Shown here: piece after piece, positions 22,556 through 33,700 of the stretch
Layout of the letters: each line of letters begins with the position of its first letter
Position numbering within the stretch: position 1 is the first letter of the stretch
Assembly (NCBI GenBank): GCA_030765045.1
Contig: CM060972.1
Span: 57,860,971-57,924,970, forward strand
Source of the DNA: Tenodera sinensis
Lineage: Eukaryota > Arthropoda > Insecta > Mantodea > Mantidae
DNA: 64,000 bases
Direction of reading: 5' to 3'
Notes under the pieces: model-generated
Told to the model about the DNA's origin: nothing
What the model saw: only the letters and a program-made list of their open reading frames with translations
The model's database searches: none
Position numbers and translations under genes: made by a program

Positions 22556-24584
22556 GCAATACAACACACTGCACAATTCTCAGTGCTATCCCCACACGCT
22601 TTTCTGCTTGTTTATGGCTAACTTCCCTCCAGAGCATCACATACGTCCATTAAACTGATGACAAGTTGTGCAAGGAAGAGCTAGCACCCCCGCCGCCACA
22701 TCAAGGCGTTGGCGCTTGTCCATAAACCCACATAAAAACAATGACACTCTACTAACGAAGCGCCACTTTCTCACTTGCCCGCTTCTGGTATATTTATTGC
22801 GCAGAAGGATTGAACGGACAATCTTATCTCCTACTTGGAAATTATACTAGGACAAGGGAGGACAGGTAGTGTCGGTGTGACGTCAACTCACACTGAAGAC
22901 AAGTTCAGCGTGTGACGTCACGACTATACTACTCACGCAGAGGAAGAATAAATAGTTTGAGGCATACCGAATCCAGCAATATTGGAAAGACAGGAAACAT
23001 ATCTGGTGTTAACAACATAAATAACTTCTTTGGTGTTTTAATATTAATATTGTTTTAATTACACAATTGATTACAGATTATCAGCAGTTACATTTTGGCT
23101 CTATGCTATGTGAAAATGTATAACAATTCTAGTTTATGTGGACAGTTATGTTATAAAGTAATCGAAGACTGCGTGTTAGATTGTCATCTGACACGGTACT
23201 TGGGGATTTGGGCTTCATACCAGAACCAGACAGAAACACTGGCTTCTCCGTTTTACTTGTACTGGCCCTGTTATTGTCATCGAGAGCGCTACACCTGACT
23301 GAACCCTCCAGTTCCGTGTTCACAGCACCATTTCTCTAGAGTCTAGACAATATGGTATTACACGGCTCTTGCCTGACGTCACACGAACTAATAGTCTTGC
23401 TCTTCGTTCCAGTACGTCACACCGCTTGAACCTGTCTTCTTCTGTATAGGTTCTAACTTTTAAGGAACTCGCGCACCGGGACGGGGAGGGTGAGGGCGAG
23501 GGCTACTGCGTCTACACTCAGATCGGATGCAAATTACTTTAAACTTCAGCCCATCCTATGGTGCGATACAGAATACCGCCGCGTACTCAAGTCTTTCAGG
23601 TCTGTAGAAGGTTCAGAGTGAAAAGGTCTCCTTGGATCGCTTTTTCCCCGTGAGACTGCTTCCTGATCTCTATCATTTGCTCAGAATGACGTTAGACGCC
23701 GGATCGTAAACTTTGACGACCTTTTGGAGCGCCATCGTTGGCTCTGTCGGGGATTATAACCACAGACAACACTGCTTGAGGCATCACCGTTGGGATCCCA
23801 GTATCACATGTGTATACCTGGAGTAACAAAGGAGTAACTCCACCATCAGCAAATCCTTCTAGATGTTGCTTGCCTTCAAAACTTAGAATTGCTCTTCCTT
23901 CAAACAATGCACAATTAGAAAACCCAACACACCAACGCAACGGTGCCGGAGGGCCGTTGCAGCCTGACACGCGGTCATCCAGGAGTAAATTTCTTATTTC
24001 CTTACATTTCTTCGAAACCTTCTCAACAACAATAGGCGAGCTTACAACTTCGATCGGGTTTTCTCTTATCCCGGGAATATTGTTGCTACCCCGATGATGG
24101 CGGTTACGTTAGCTTCCAAAAGCTCGAACATTTATCATTCACTGGCTGATAGCCCGAGAAATTCCCTACACACAACCGCCGGTAAAGCTTCAATTCATGG
24201 TTCAAAAACTGTGAAGTTACTCCCATGAATTATTTTCTAAAATAGTTTAAAACTTTGAGATTGTGAGAAGTCCAAATTATCCATCCAAAGCCCTCAAAAC
24301 GCCCTCACGTATGTTTAAAGAACCTACAGAAATACTCCAAAGATGACATGGTGGTTAAAATGGACAATTAAGAAAAATTTCACGTATTTCTACTGCTGTA
24401 AGAACTATTCTTATATCTACTTCATGTTAACCGAGAAAAAGTGCCATGTTTTTGAGAAAAATAAACTTTTCCAAAAATGTTCAGTGTAAAGGAGAGCCTT
24501 GGGTTGGCGGATTTTCTTGAATAGCTTTTTGTTGCTTCCTTGTAATTGTTGAATTTAAATGCGTGACAAAGGACAAAATTTGTC
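22556..24584. other. Long unassigned stretch
   Basis: About 2 kb. It contains a pair of inverted ~25-base repeats (GAAGACAAGTTCAGCGTGTG at 22895 and its relative near 23439-23413). A more coding-like section at 23692-24100 has frames on both strands (92 and 95 codons) but no domain I can name. The 24340-24535 section weakly resembles diverged forward family A (AAATAAACTTTTCCAAAAAT, AGTGTAAAGGAGAG). Confidence 0.4.
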
Positions 24585-24975
24585 CGGTTATTTTTCTATC
24601 ACTTTATTCCCTTCTAAAATTGTGTCGCAAATACATAGTTGATTCTCATCTTTAACACGAGCTACTGTCTTTCGGGCTATCACAACTCACAAGTTTTACT
24701 TCTAGTGACCTTGACTCGGTCCTTTCAGTGTCTTTCCTTAATTTTTCTATATTTCATACACTAACTACGTTACAATCACTCGACACTTGTTAAATCTTCT
24801 TTACGACGCACTGACACACTGACGGGCTCATGTCCGTAATTGTAACTCAATCTGCTGTTTTCTCGCCTCCTTATATAGAGGGGATAATGTGACACGGATA
24901 TTTCTCGATCTCCACAAACGCGCCGGGAATGACGCAGCCAGATCTTTCTCGGAGACTCCGGAAACAGTTTTTGTT
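24585..24975 (-). mobile_element. LTR-like family B, solo copy
   Basis: On the minus strand: TATATAA at 24877-24871, a TCAGTG initiator-like element about 50 bases on (24822-24817), then a ~200-base transcribed-type region, then AATAAAG at 24608-24602. The order mirrors U3-R-AATAAA of an LTR. It matches 32255-32685 closely along its length. No internal coding part is next to it. Exact ends and target duplication were not determined. Confidence 0.55.
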
Positions 24976-25149
24976 GCCACTTTATTGTTAGTCACGTGTT
25001 TACTCGTGTGAGCGGTACCTTACGCCTTTGTTTGCTCGCTGGCTTGGTATATAGTGTGAAATATTTTGCCCCTACCGCCCTTTGTTGTGCGCAAAGCCCG
25101 GTGTCACAATACCAATTTTGTGTTCGCTTTTGTGTTATATTGTTCATAG
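24976..25149. other. Short unassigned stretch
   Basis: Mixed composition. A 72-codon plus frame runs from here into family A and is not supported. Confidence 0.3.
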
Positions 25150-25296
25150 ACGTAGGAACACACACTCAGTTGGAATTTTTGTTCAGGGGACCTCAAAATA
25201 TGTATTTTCAGTGAAATCTCGGTATAGAATTTTTGGGTGGAAGGCAATATATTCTGTATTTAGTGTCTAACTGACAGAGAAATTAAAAAATAATAC
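25150..25296 (+). repeat. Family A, 3' end fragment
   Basis: TTCAGGGGACCTCAAAATAT, GTGAAATCTCGGTATAGAAT, TTTTGGGTGGAAGGCAATAT, ending CTGACAGAGAAATTAAAAAA (diverged hairpin). Confidence 0.7.
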
Positions 25297-26639
25297 ACTT
25301 GGGAAAATTCAGCAAATAAATGTGTATTTTGCTTTATGTTTAAGCTTGTATTTCTACAACTGTGAACTTTCACGTTCTACTGAAGTCCTTGAGAGTTTCG
25401 TTTGTTTTCTCGAAATAAGTTGAACTGACCAGAGAAATTCGTAATAAAGGCAGAAGCACTTTGCGTGTCACTGGTGTGCGTGTGAAAATGTTTGCGATAT
25501 ATTTTTTGCTGTTACATCTATTTGCACATTATGGAAGCAAGTTTTAAAAAGGGCCAAAGTAATTATGAAGACAGCATATCTTAGCTTCTGCTCTAGGCAC
25601 TATCTTGTCATAAGAAACGATGTCAACACACTTTATCATTAGTCAGAACTAACATCCTTGGAATTCCTGTTCTTAATTTGTTGAAGATGAGCGGTCGCTA
25701 TTTCTGTCCCAAGGGCGATTATACAATTCACGAGGTGTCAGTATCGGACAAGGAAGGACCATATTACAATGATTTGTCACTCAAATTGACATAAGTGGAA
25801 CTTAATTCTCAAATATCTGAAGGAAAGATGAACAAAAGCACTCACGTGTTGACTTTTGGCGTAATATACGCATATATTTTATCTGAACCACTCTTCTTGG
25901 AAAATAAGACATTAAAAACTTCTTTCTGCTGACTGAATTATGGCCTCTAATGGAGAGAAGTTCACCGTCCTATGATGACCCGATGACAAACATGAAGACA
26001 CTGGGCTCATACCAGGCTAGTGAAATAATCAGGAAAACAACAAACTATTATGGTGTTATCTCAGGTATCCCTGTAACCTATTTTATTTTTCCTTGTTGCT
26101 TCTGATATGAAAACAACAGTTTCTTAGGCCGGCTTCTATCTTTTTGCATTTATTAGTAATAGTTCATCATTACGGTTGAGCTATCTTCATACTAGTGACG
26201 TATTCTCAACATTTTGCAAAGGCACTTAAAATGAAAAATTAATTATATACATTGCACATGAAAAACCCCCATCTTTACTGTTCCAAGAAGATTTATCCTT
26301 CCCGAACAATATGGCCATTAGAAGAGTTTACAAGAACTTTCAGAACTGCATAACTAAACTATCTATCTACAAAGTTTAGACTTAAATGTACGTAAGTTCC
26401 CGCCTTTAAGTTTTCCAAATCGGGAATAGATTATTTTTAACTTTTTAAGTTATTACAGAATAAACGTGATTGAAAAGGTTTATCAAATACACTTGATGTA
26501 ACATCGCTTTCAAAATCATCCATATTTTAAATATTCAGCGGCAAAATTCACTGAAATGCACTCGACACTGTTCGCACCTTGAGTGCACTGACACGTGGTG
26601 CATAGCTTGTGTGGTGAGAATAGCTCACCTCGCTACCTA
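25297..26639. other. Long unassigned stretch
   Basis: About 1.3 kb of ordinary AT-rich sequence. No ORF of note, and no repeat recognised. Confidence 0.4.
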
Positions 26640-26959
26640 CTGGTAAATCGCAAGAGATAGACAAAATCTTATTGCACAAAAGTTAAGTACATTTTCTGCG
26701 GAGTTAACCATTTCAGAGATATACCTTCTTATTGGTTTGAATTTTCAAATTATGCTCAAATAGCAATAACTTATTCGGTTATTTCCCTCAGACATGCAAA
26801 GAGAGAAATTTCATAGCCATCACATGGTGACCAACTGTCTTAAAACATTTAATTATTACATAAAGCATACTGTATTCTCATATTCTACATACACCTATCA
26901 GAAAATTAGCAGTAAGATAATATCTACATATATTCATATCGATTAACGTGAATTAATTA

Positions 26960-26960
<1 letters not shown>
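26640..26960 (-). repeat. Family A, diverged subfamily copy
   Basis: CAAGAGATAGACAAAATCTT, CATTTCAGAGATATACCTTC, GGTGACCAACTGTCTTAAAA and CATACTGTATTCTCATATTC. The order is right, but it has extra bases (CACATGGTGACCAACTGTC) seen in only a few copies, and an old divergence level. Confidence 0.7.

Positions 26961-27038
<78 letters not shown>
26961..27038. repeat. (TG)n microsatellite
   Basis: TG array with one AG interruption at about 27006. Confidence 0.97.
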
Positions 27039-27039
<1 letters not shown>

Positions 27040-27282
27040 TGAATTTAACGTTTATAAAGAAAGCCTAACGTAAACGAATCCAAAGTTACCAAATAGTAAA
27101 ATGAGTGAACAACTGAGCAATTGCTCCAAAGGAAAAACAGCCGCTGATATTACTTTAGATAATAAAGTCAGCATAAGATAGGGCAAAGAATGTGATCTGA
27201 AAAACAGTTTGCCTAACGCATAATACAAGCTGGAATTCGATTTTGATTATTTCAGTTTAAAAAAAATCTGATGTTTTCTTAT

Positions 27283-27690
27283 AGATGCTAAGGGAATGTG
27301 GCACTAAGTAGGCTTTAAGCGTTAGCTGCTTTCAAGCTGGTCGCTATATGATGCCTTTAAAATTACATTATCTTTGTATGGCACTGTGCATTGCGTATTT
27401 CAGTGCAAAGGATTTTCTAAGATTAAAGTTAAATCTAGTTCGTTTTTCAAAAGGTATTAAAAATCTTGGAAGATAAAAGTATAGAAATAATAGAAACAGC
27501 TGAAAATAGCTTTATAACTAATAATAAATACAAATTAAACTTGAAATGAAATAGTCTTCCGTATTGGTTGAATGGTAAATCCTGGAAGTTCACAGCTCCC
27601 CGATTTTTACATTCGTAATATATTTCCGGTGAAATCTCGACATAAAAATTTTTGGGTAGACTACGTAGTAGAGAGAGAGAGTAATAAACG
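27283..27690 (+). repeat. Family A, diverged copy with replaced middle
   Basis: 5' block: AGATGCTAAGGGAATGTGGC, AGTAGGCTTTAAGCGTTAGC, CAAGCTGGTCGCTATATGAT (same subfamily as 26640-26960). 3' block: ATATATTTCCGGTGAAATCT and GGGTAGACTACGTAGTAGAG. The intervening ~200 bases (27400-27600) do not match. Confidence 0.6.
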
Positions 27691-28342
27691 TAAAAATTAA
27701 CTACTTACGGACTAGATTAAATTTTGTTTATATTCTGAATTGTAATATAAAATGTTTTAAGTCACTATGTTCACGTCATCAGTAACAGAGCTGCTTTGTC
27801 TATTATTTTTATTGTGAATGGTCCAATTTCGTCTTACTGACCATTAAAGGGATAAAATGCCCTATTTCAAGATTTGACAGATGCTTTACACGAAACCCCA
27901 CGTTAAGCCTCAGAGGCGCCACGATCGCCGGGAAGCTTTAATTATCAAAAGTGCTCTAAAGGACGAAAGGGTCGAGCAGGATTTCATGGAAATACTGTTG
28001 TTTTTATCGCACCTGCACGTAAATACCAATTTAAAAAAGATGTTAGTGGATGCCTTCTGCTTAAACGAATCGGCCCCAACATGACTGGCGACCGGTACAG
28101 TCTCAACCAAAGTAAGATGGGAAAGGTAACGTTGCTACACACGGCAATTTACAATCCCACAGGGTTATATAAACAATGTGGCATGCCAAGAATTCTCCCA
28201 CGGGAAGAGGGGGCGAGAAATTCCTGGGGCTCTTAACGATGTTTAAAACAACATCATTATGTTTGTATTCAAAATACAAAAACAATTCTGACATTTGCAG
28301 CTGCATGTTTTCTCTATTCACTCTTGTACAAACTACTCTTAA
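27691..28342. other. Unassigned stretch
   Basis: Contains two opposing frames (plus 27881-28084; minus 28110-27910) over the same, less AT-rich DNA. Neither is recognised. Confidence 0.3.
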
Positions 28343-28555
28343 AAGTCTGATGTGTTGCACTCACATGCCTTTCTCTACTCATGTACTAACCATTCTTACA
28401 AACTCTTATTCCTATATCTTCCTCGTGTTAGTTGATAGGTGCAAGGCGAATATATCGCTTTGAGCGATAGTCAATAGCTTTGTCTATGCACGGCTAGGAT
28501 ATAAAAAATTAATAACGATGTTCCATTTGACGAACGTTCTCCATAACTGGCCGGG
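28343..28555 (+). repeat. Family A, 5' end copy with deletion
   Basis: AAAAGTCTGATGTGTTGCAC through CTTCCTCGTGTTAGTTGATA, then a deletion straight to GGTGCAAGGCGAATATATCG, and on to AATAACGATGTTCCATTTGA. It stops at CCATAACTGG, where SINE-2-flanking DNA begins. Confidence 0.8.
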
Positions 28556-28611
28556 AGGAATGGGGTCTAACCACGTACCACCTTCCAGTACTGCACGCCA
28601 CTCATGATATC

Positions 28612-28838
28612 TGTGGTGGACAGAGGTGGGGCCCTACCACCTAGGCGGCCCGGGTTCGATCCCAGGGACCCGCATGTGGTATTCGTGGTGGACGAAGCGG
28701 CGTCAGGGCGGGTTTTCTCCGGGTACTCCGGTTTCCCCCGCCATCTCGTTCCACCGGTGCTCCATCTTCATGTATCATCAGTGTCACCGCCTGCGGTGCC
28801 GTAGTAGTAAAAGCGGGCGTTAAACACTACAACAACAC
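28612..28838 (+). mobile_element. SINE-2, tRNA-derived
   Basis: Head with B box GGGTTCGATCCC (28652-28663) preceded by an A-box-like TGGACAGAGGTGGGG. The body reads GTATTCGTGGTGGACGAAGC, TTTTCTCCGGGTACTCCGGT and TTCCCCCGCC, ending GGGCGTTAAACACTACAACA. The body matches 29217-29597. A second partial head (CAGAGGTGGGGGACGCAGCG) follows at about 28838-28880. Confidence 0.8.
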
Positions 28839-28914
28839 AGAGGTGGGGGACGCAGCGGCTAGGCGGTAAGCTATGGCCCGGAAAGGGCTGTTGCACCTTA
28901 TGTTATTATTATAG

Positions 28915-29109
28915 TGTATCTTAATCAAAATTGTTTGAGCCGCTGTTGAGAAAATGAAGATTGTGGGAAAATATTCTATCTAAAAGGTAGTCTAGGAGAT
29001 TCGTATTTAACCGACTTTTCGTTTTTGACTTATAGGTAATGGTCACACACGCACGCACGCGCGCGCACCCACCCACCCACCCACCCACCCACCCACCCAC
29101 CCACCCACC

Positions 29110-29180
<71 letters not shown>

Positions 29181-29216
29181 AGAGTTTTTTTAAGGTGCTT
29201 TCTATAGATTCAGGGG
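28915..29216 (+). repeat. Family A, 3' half with (ACCC)n(AC)n
   Basis: TTAATCAAAATTGTTTGAGC, GTATTTAACCGACTTTTCGT, then a compound tract: (CG)/(CA) 29048-29067, (ACCC)n 29068-29120, (AC)n 29118-29176. It ends GATTCAGGGG at the SINE insertion point. The copy resumes at 29598. Confidence 0.85.
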
Positions 29217-29597
29217 TGGAGTCGCGGTCCAGCAGTTAGTCCGTTTTTCTACCACTTAGACGACTCAGATTTGATCTCAGGAACCCACGTGTTATATTCG
29301 TGGTGGACGAAGCGGCTTCAGGGTGGTTTTTCTCCGGGGTCTCCGGTTTCCCCCGCTACACATTACACCAATAGCTCCATTATCACCATCCAGCCATCGA
29401 ATTCGCCTGCATTTCATATCATCCTCACTATCATACCTGGTGCTTGGCTGACCACTCGCTTCCAAGTGTTCTCTCTGTCTGGTCCATAGGTTCCTGTGCT
29501 CCCCGGTAGGCGTCTGACCCTAAGTACTGGCTGGTAAGTCCTAGGGGGTATAAGTCCTACATAAGGGCAGGGTAGTCAGGCAAAGAAGAAGCTGTTG
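29217..29597 (+). mobile_element. SINE-2 copy inserted into family A
   Basis: Body motifs GTATATTCGTGGTGGACGAAG-like, TTTTTCTCCGGGGTCTCCGG and TTTCCCCCGC. The B box is decayed (AGATTTGATCTC). It is flanked by an imperfect 13-base duplication, ATAGATTCAGGGG (29204-29216) and ATAGGTTCAGGGA (29598-29610), which is family A sequence. The 3' tail (TAAGTCCTACATAAGGGCAG) extends further than in the copy at 28612. Confidence 0.85.
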
Positions 29598-29645
29598 ATA
29601 GGTTCAGGGACCTCAAAACATGTCCGGTAAAATCTCTATACATGG
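29598..29645 (+). repeat. Family A, resumed after the SINE
   Basis: GGTTCAGGGACCTCAAAACA and GTCCGGTAAAATCTCTATAC continue the 3' block. The terminal hairpin is missing. Confidence 0.7.
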
Positions 29646-29754
29646 CAAACCAATTAAGTATTCAAATAAATGCCGGGCTAATTTAACACTAGAGAATAAC
29701 TCCATGAGTACCAAATAACTTGAAGGACTTACGATATTACAGCATATCTTAATA

Positions 29755-29940
29755 ATGTTTCACTTTATTTACGCAGAACTAGCAGAGATGCACTGCGTTC
29801 ATGATGCTGCTTGGGGAAATGTGAAAAGGGCACGAGAACTTTATGCTGAGCTTTACCCAAGGAGACATTTGCCTCATCACAGCACACTTACTGCTGTACG
29901 TAAACGATCGCAAGAAACAGGTAGTTTACAGAAATAAGCA
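29755..29940 (+). pseudogene. Transposase N-terminal helix-turn-helix fragment (DUF4817 type)
   Basis: A 60-codon frame. After about residue 5 it reads YAELAEMHCVHDAAWGNVKR, then AxELYAELYPRRHLPHHST and RKRSQETGSLQK. This is the pattern 'EYxDMxxxYGxAxGNxxxAxRLYxExFPxRxxPxxxTFxxVxxRxxETGSx' of the helix-turn-helix domain that starts many insect mariner-like transposase genes. A stop follows and no catalytic part is present. I saw no terminal repeats around it. Confidence 0.7.
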
Positions 29941-31427
29941 CTTCGCTCGGGAGTCCAGAGAAATGTAAAAACAGTGGCCCTTCTTGACCAGGTCCATAAT
30001 TCTCCGTCCACGGCATAAGGGCATGCCAGTTTTGGGTTACTACAATTTTTGAATGTTATTAACAATAACATGTATTGTAGATCGGTTAAAAGGTTCGACC
30101 TACTTCAGAGCACATGCATTTATCATCACATATTTAAAATATCAATATTTAAAAGAGTTTACTATAGTTGTATTTTTTAACATTATTTCAGAACTGTGCT
30201 AATGTATAGTAAAAATACTTAGCGACCTGTTTGGCGGAATTTCATCTAACCCCAAAAACTTTAATGACCTCTAGCACGAGGACAAAACATTTACGGACAT
30301 ACATTCCTTATAAGAAAATATTCCGTTATAACCCCTGAACCATACCTTAAATTTCAATTTTTCATATATAAAGCGGCGGTATAGATACGCCACATTGCTT
30401 TTTTGTTACCTATCAGCTACTGCAAGCAACAAGAGTATTCTTTCAAGCTTTCCTAGCAGTATTCAAGAGACCTAAGTACTGTCATTCTTGACCTTCCGTT
30501 TTGCGTGCAATAGACACACTAGATTCCAATTTTTAATATCATTTTGTAGCTAAACGACTCATTTGAGCAACAAATGCAAAGACACGAATAGCTTATATTT
30601 TAAAGCTCCACCTCTCTATGCTAATTGTAGAAGTAAACGATAAATGAATGGTGACATATTGTCAGTCAAACATTTGACTAATTTATTTTGTTATTTATGC
30701 AACCATGCACTAGAGAGGAAACTAGCAGGGGAAGCTCTTTCAGCTTAACGTGAAGAAGCCGCCGTTAAGGTCCATACCCTCATAGCCCCTGACACCTTGT
30801 ATACTGGGAAGTATAATGAATCCACTATTTGCTTTTATATCTCATTATCCCTTTTCCAATTTCTCTCCAGTTTGTTTCACCTTTCTTTAATCCATTGCAA
30901 CTATATCTTTCCTAAATATTTCCTTCCTTTCTCTTTATACTCATTCGGCGTCGAGTTAAAAATCTTACTAACTTTTAGCTCTATTTGAAAATTTTCCAGT
31001 TTTTCTAGTATCAAACCATCTCTTCCTTTTTTCCTGTGATCATAGTGCAATCTACTACATGTAGTACATTTTTTACCTTTTCTACTCCCTCTTAGGTGAG
31101 TTAAATTCATTATACTATAACAATTTGACAACTCAGCGAATCTCACTTCGGATACCAGTGTGACAAAATCGAAAAAATCTGATGTCTCACCAGCTATAAA
31201 TAGCGCCGGAAGAAAGCGTTTACCTTGATCCCTCAATTTCCTCAGTTTCCCTACTGTTTTCAAACGGCACAGTCAGTAAGTTTACTGTGTGTGTTTCAAC
31301 CGGATTGTTTTTGTGTCTTATCAAGTTGTTTGGGAGTGTAATTCAAACTTCGTTCAAACGCCACTCGTGTTTAAAACAGAAGACTGTGAATCAGTTCTTT
31401 ACTAAGAAATGTAATTTTATGTGATTA

Positions 31428-31428
<1 letters not shown>
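29941..31428. other. Long unassigned stretch with one unexplained ORF
   Basis: AT-rich and otherwise without recognised features. The minus-strand frame at 31263-30901 is listed separately. A TATA-like CTATAAATAGCG lies at 31192-31203 on the plus strand with CAGTCAGT about 75 bases on, loosely recalling LTR-like family B. Confidence 0.35.
30901..31263 (-). CDS. Unidentified 120-codon ORF
   Basis: One of the longest frames in the window not driven by a microsatellite or family A. It begins MKTVGKLRKLRDQGKRFLPA, is rich in Lys/Arg, has a CTTC pair (CTTCSRLHYDH) in the middle and a basic C-terminus (YKEKGRKYLGKI). There is no signal peptide or membrane segment. I recognise no domain. A retroelement gag-like remnant or chance are both possible. 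Confidence 0.2.
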   Translation of the reverse strand: MKTVGKLRKLRDQGKRFLPALFIAGETSDFFDFVTLVSEVRFAELSNCYSIMNLTHLRGSRKGKKCTTCSRLHYDHRKKGRDGLILEKLENFQIELKVSKIFNSTPNEYKEKGRKYLGKI

Positions 31429-31506
<78 letters not shown>

Positions 31507-31520
31507 CGTGTGTGCATGCG
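31429..31520. repeat. (TG)n(CG)n microsatellite
   Basis: TG array of about 65 bp followed by a CG/TG mixed end. Confidence 0.97.
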
Positions 31521-32254
31521 TGCATCTTGTTAACAATATACACTATATTCTGTACATAACTTTGTTGCATTGTTTTTATCGTCTAAACGGCAAGTCTGCT
31601 TATTTAAGGATTTAAGACTTGTGTTTTACTTATTACCCACATTATCTGGATTTTCGATTTTTCCGAATTGCTTTTAGTCCCAGCTAGTCCGGATAAATGA
31701 GGTTTTACTATACAGCAATTTTCCGTAAAACAAACCCGAATATGGATAATTCAATTGAAAAGTCGCTTCCATTACAAAGGTCTAAGCCTCATTGCGGCTA
31801 CGCTCAGGTGTTATGGACCCACGTACAAAGGGCTGAAACAAAAACATCCCTTCTTGAAGTCATAAATTATATGTGACGCTAATGTTTGCAAAAACAGAAA
31901 CATTTTATTTCTCCCATTCAGTTTCTGGCAGGCTATCAAAGACTTTAACGAGAAAGCACATCCTGCAAGGCTACAAGAATGCAGAGCTATTACATTGCTA
32001 TGCAAAAAGATGACAGCACCATCGCTTCCCAACAATTTTATTCTTAATACGATCTTTCCGGAGGACGATGCCCCTTTTTCTTTCCGCCCAGGCGCGTCTA
32101 AGTTATGAAATTATGTGGCTAATTTCTTATTTCTATTTAAGATCACTTTTACGACTCTAAGGTTCATAACATGTGGGCTGATGTGTTGTTGTTCTTCTTC
32201 TGAATAGTATAAACATTCACGTATATTTGGTTACACATGTGTACCTCTGAAAGC
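31521..32254. other. Unassigned stretch
   Basis: Nothing recognised. Confidence 0.3.
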
Positions 32255-32685
32255 ATATTGCGACAGTGACGTCTGTCCAGTTATTTTTCGATTGCTTGTG
32301 TGTTATCACAAACACAGCTTTTTTTCTCATCGTTAAGAAGTGCACACTCTTTTGAACTATTACAATTACAACCTTACTCGCGTAACCTTGTTCAGATCTT
32401 TCAGTGTGTTTCTCTGTCTCATACACTCACTACGACGATAACTCGTCGTCGGTTAAAATTTTCCTCAACGACCGAAGTACCTTTTGCGACGAGACACACG
32501 CGCATAGCTGTCTCACACTCACTGGCACACTGACCGGCTCATGACCGTAACTCTAACTCTGCTGTTTTGTCGCCTCTTTACACAATGGAGATGACGTCAT
32601 ACGGACCTTTCTCGACTTTTACACACACGCCGGCAAGATCTTCCTCGAAAGTTCTAGAGAAAGCCCCTTTTGTGTAGCGCATCTA
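32255..32685 (-). mobile_element. LTR-like family B, second copy
   Basis: On the minus strand it follows the copy at 24585-24975: GCCGGCGTGTGTGTAAAAGT, a decayed TATA (TTGTGTAAAGAGG), GGTCATGAGCCGGTCAGTGT, GTGAGTGTATGAGACAGAG and CACTGAAAGATCTGAAC. It ends near AATCGAAAAATAACTGGACA. The AATAAA has drifted. Family A abuts the upstream side. Confidence 0.5.
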
Positions 32686-33200
32686 TTCCACTACCCTTTA
32701 CATGGAAAATGTTTCGAAAATCTTGATTTTCTCGAAAATGACATATTTTTTATGACAAACGAAATATTTATTTTGAATGTTCTGGCTATAGCCCAAGTAG
32801 TCCTGTTTATTCTTGATGACTTTTGCGTAATTAGTAAACCGAAAGAGATAGACCAAATCTTACTAGGTATACCAAAAATGTAGATCTTGCTAAAATACAC
32901 AAGTTATGTCTAAATAAATTTTTCTAGAGTGAAACATTTCCGAGATATTCCTTGTTATTTGTGTGACTTATGTAAAACAAACTTTCATTAAATGGAACAT
33001 AGTTGACTATCGCTCAAAGCCTACGGTATTCTAATATTCCCCTTACACCTACAAGGAAATAAGCAATAAGATAATTTCTGCAAATGTTTATCTCGATTAA
33101 TATGGAATAGACAGAGCAATAAGCGTTTGTAAGAATAGTTTGTGCAAGAGAGAGTAGAGATAGTCATGTGAGTGCAACATGTTGAGTTTTTAATTCTGAT
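32686..33200 (-). repeat. Family A, 5' two-thirds
   Basis: ACTACCCTTTACATGGAAAA, GGCTATAGCCCAAGTAGTCC, TCCGAGATATTCCTTGTT and ACTATCGCTCAAAGCCTACG, then GAGTAGAGATAGTCATGTGA and the terminal A/T run. The block between ACATAGTTG and ACTATCGC is deleted. Confidence 0.85.
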
Positions 33201-33319
33201 GGGCCCTGATAGATATAATTCGTTGTATGAATATGAGTAGCCAGAAGAGATGATGAGATGATGTGAATTCTATGCTAATTAATAATCTGATTGTTTAAAT
33301 AGATCTTTTTTTAATCATC

Positions 33320-33700
33320 ACGGTTGAGATACTTCAATGGTCTGCTCCGTCTTTTCCTAGATCTTCCCAAGTTACTTCTTGCTCGTGGTGAATATTTGTA
33401 TACTGCTTTTGGTATTGTTTTGTCATCCTTATTGAGTATTGTTTCCATTTTGTTTCATATTTCACTATTGTTGTATTTAGTTCCTCTACGTTTAATTATT
33501 GTTCGACTTCTGTAATATGTTTTTTGTCTGTTCTTTGATATCCTGGTGTTGATCTGAGGAACGTCATATCTGCAGCTCCTATTCTATAGTCATAGTCCAC
33601 GTTTCGGATCCCTAAGTTGTGGAGGAACTGCCATTGTCTTGTATAATTTTACTACAGTCTTTTCTCGTTTTGTTTTTCAAAGTTATATTTAGTGTTCCTG
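33320..33700 (-). pseudogene. RTE-like endonuclease-reverse transcriptase, C-terminal region
   Basis: Minus-strand pieces in order: KLYKTMAVPPQL, GSETWTMTIE, IGAADMTFLRSTPGYQRTD, LNVEELNTTIVKYETKWKQY and KYSPRARSNLGRSRKRRSRP. They correspond to 'KFYKTxAVPTLLYGSETWTMT', 'EAAEMRFLRxVAGYxxxD' and 'YxPRGRRxxGRPRKRW' of the family. They fall in different frames with a stop between GSETWTMTIE and the next piece. Clearly dead, but recent enough to follow. Confidence 0.85.

Noticed and set aside
23692..24097. Protein-coding exon pair
   Set aside because: 92- and 95-codon frames on opposite strands over the same DNA; no domain recognised, so I cannot choose or support either.
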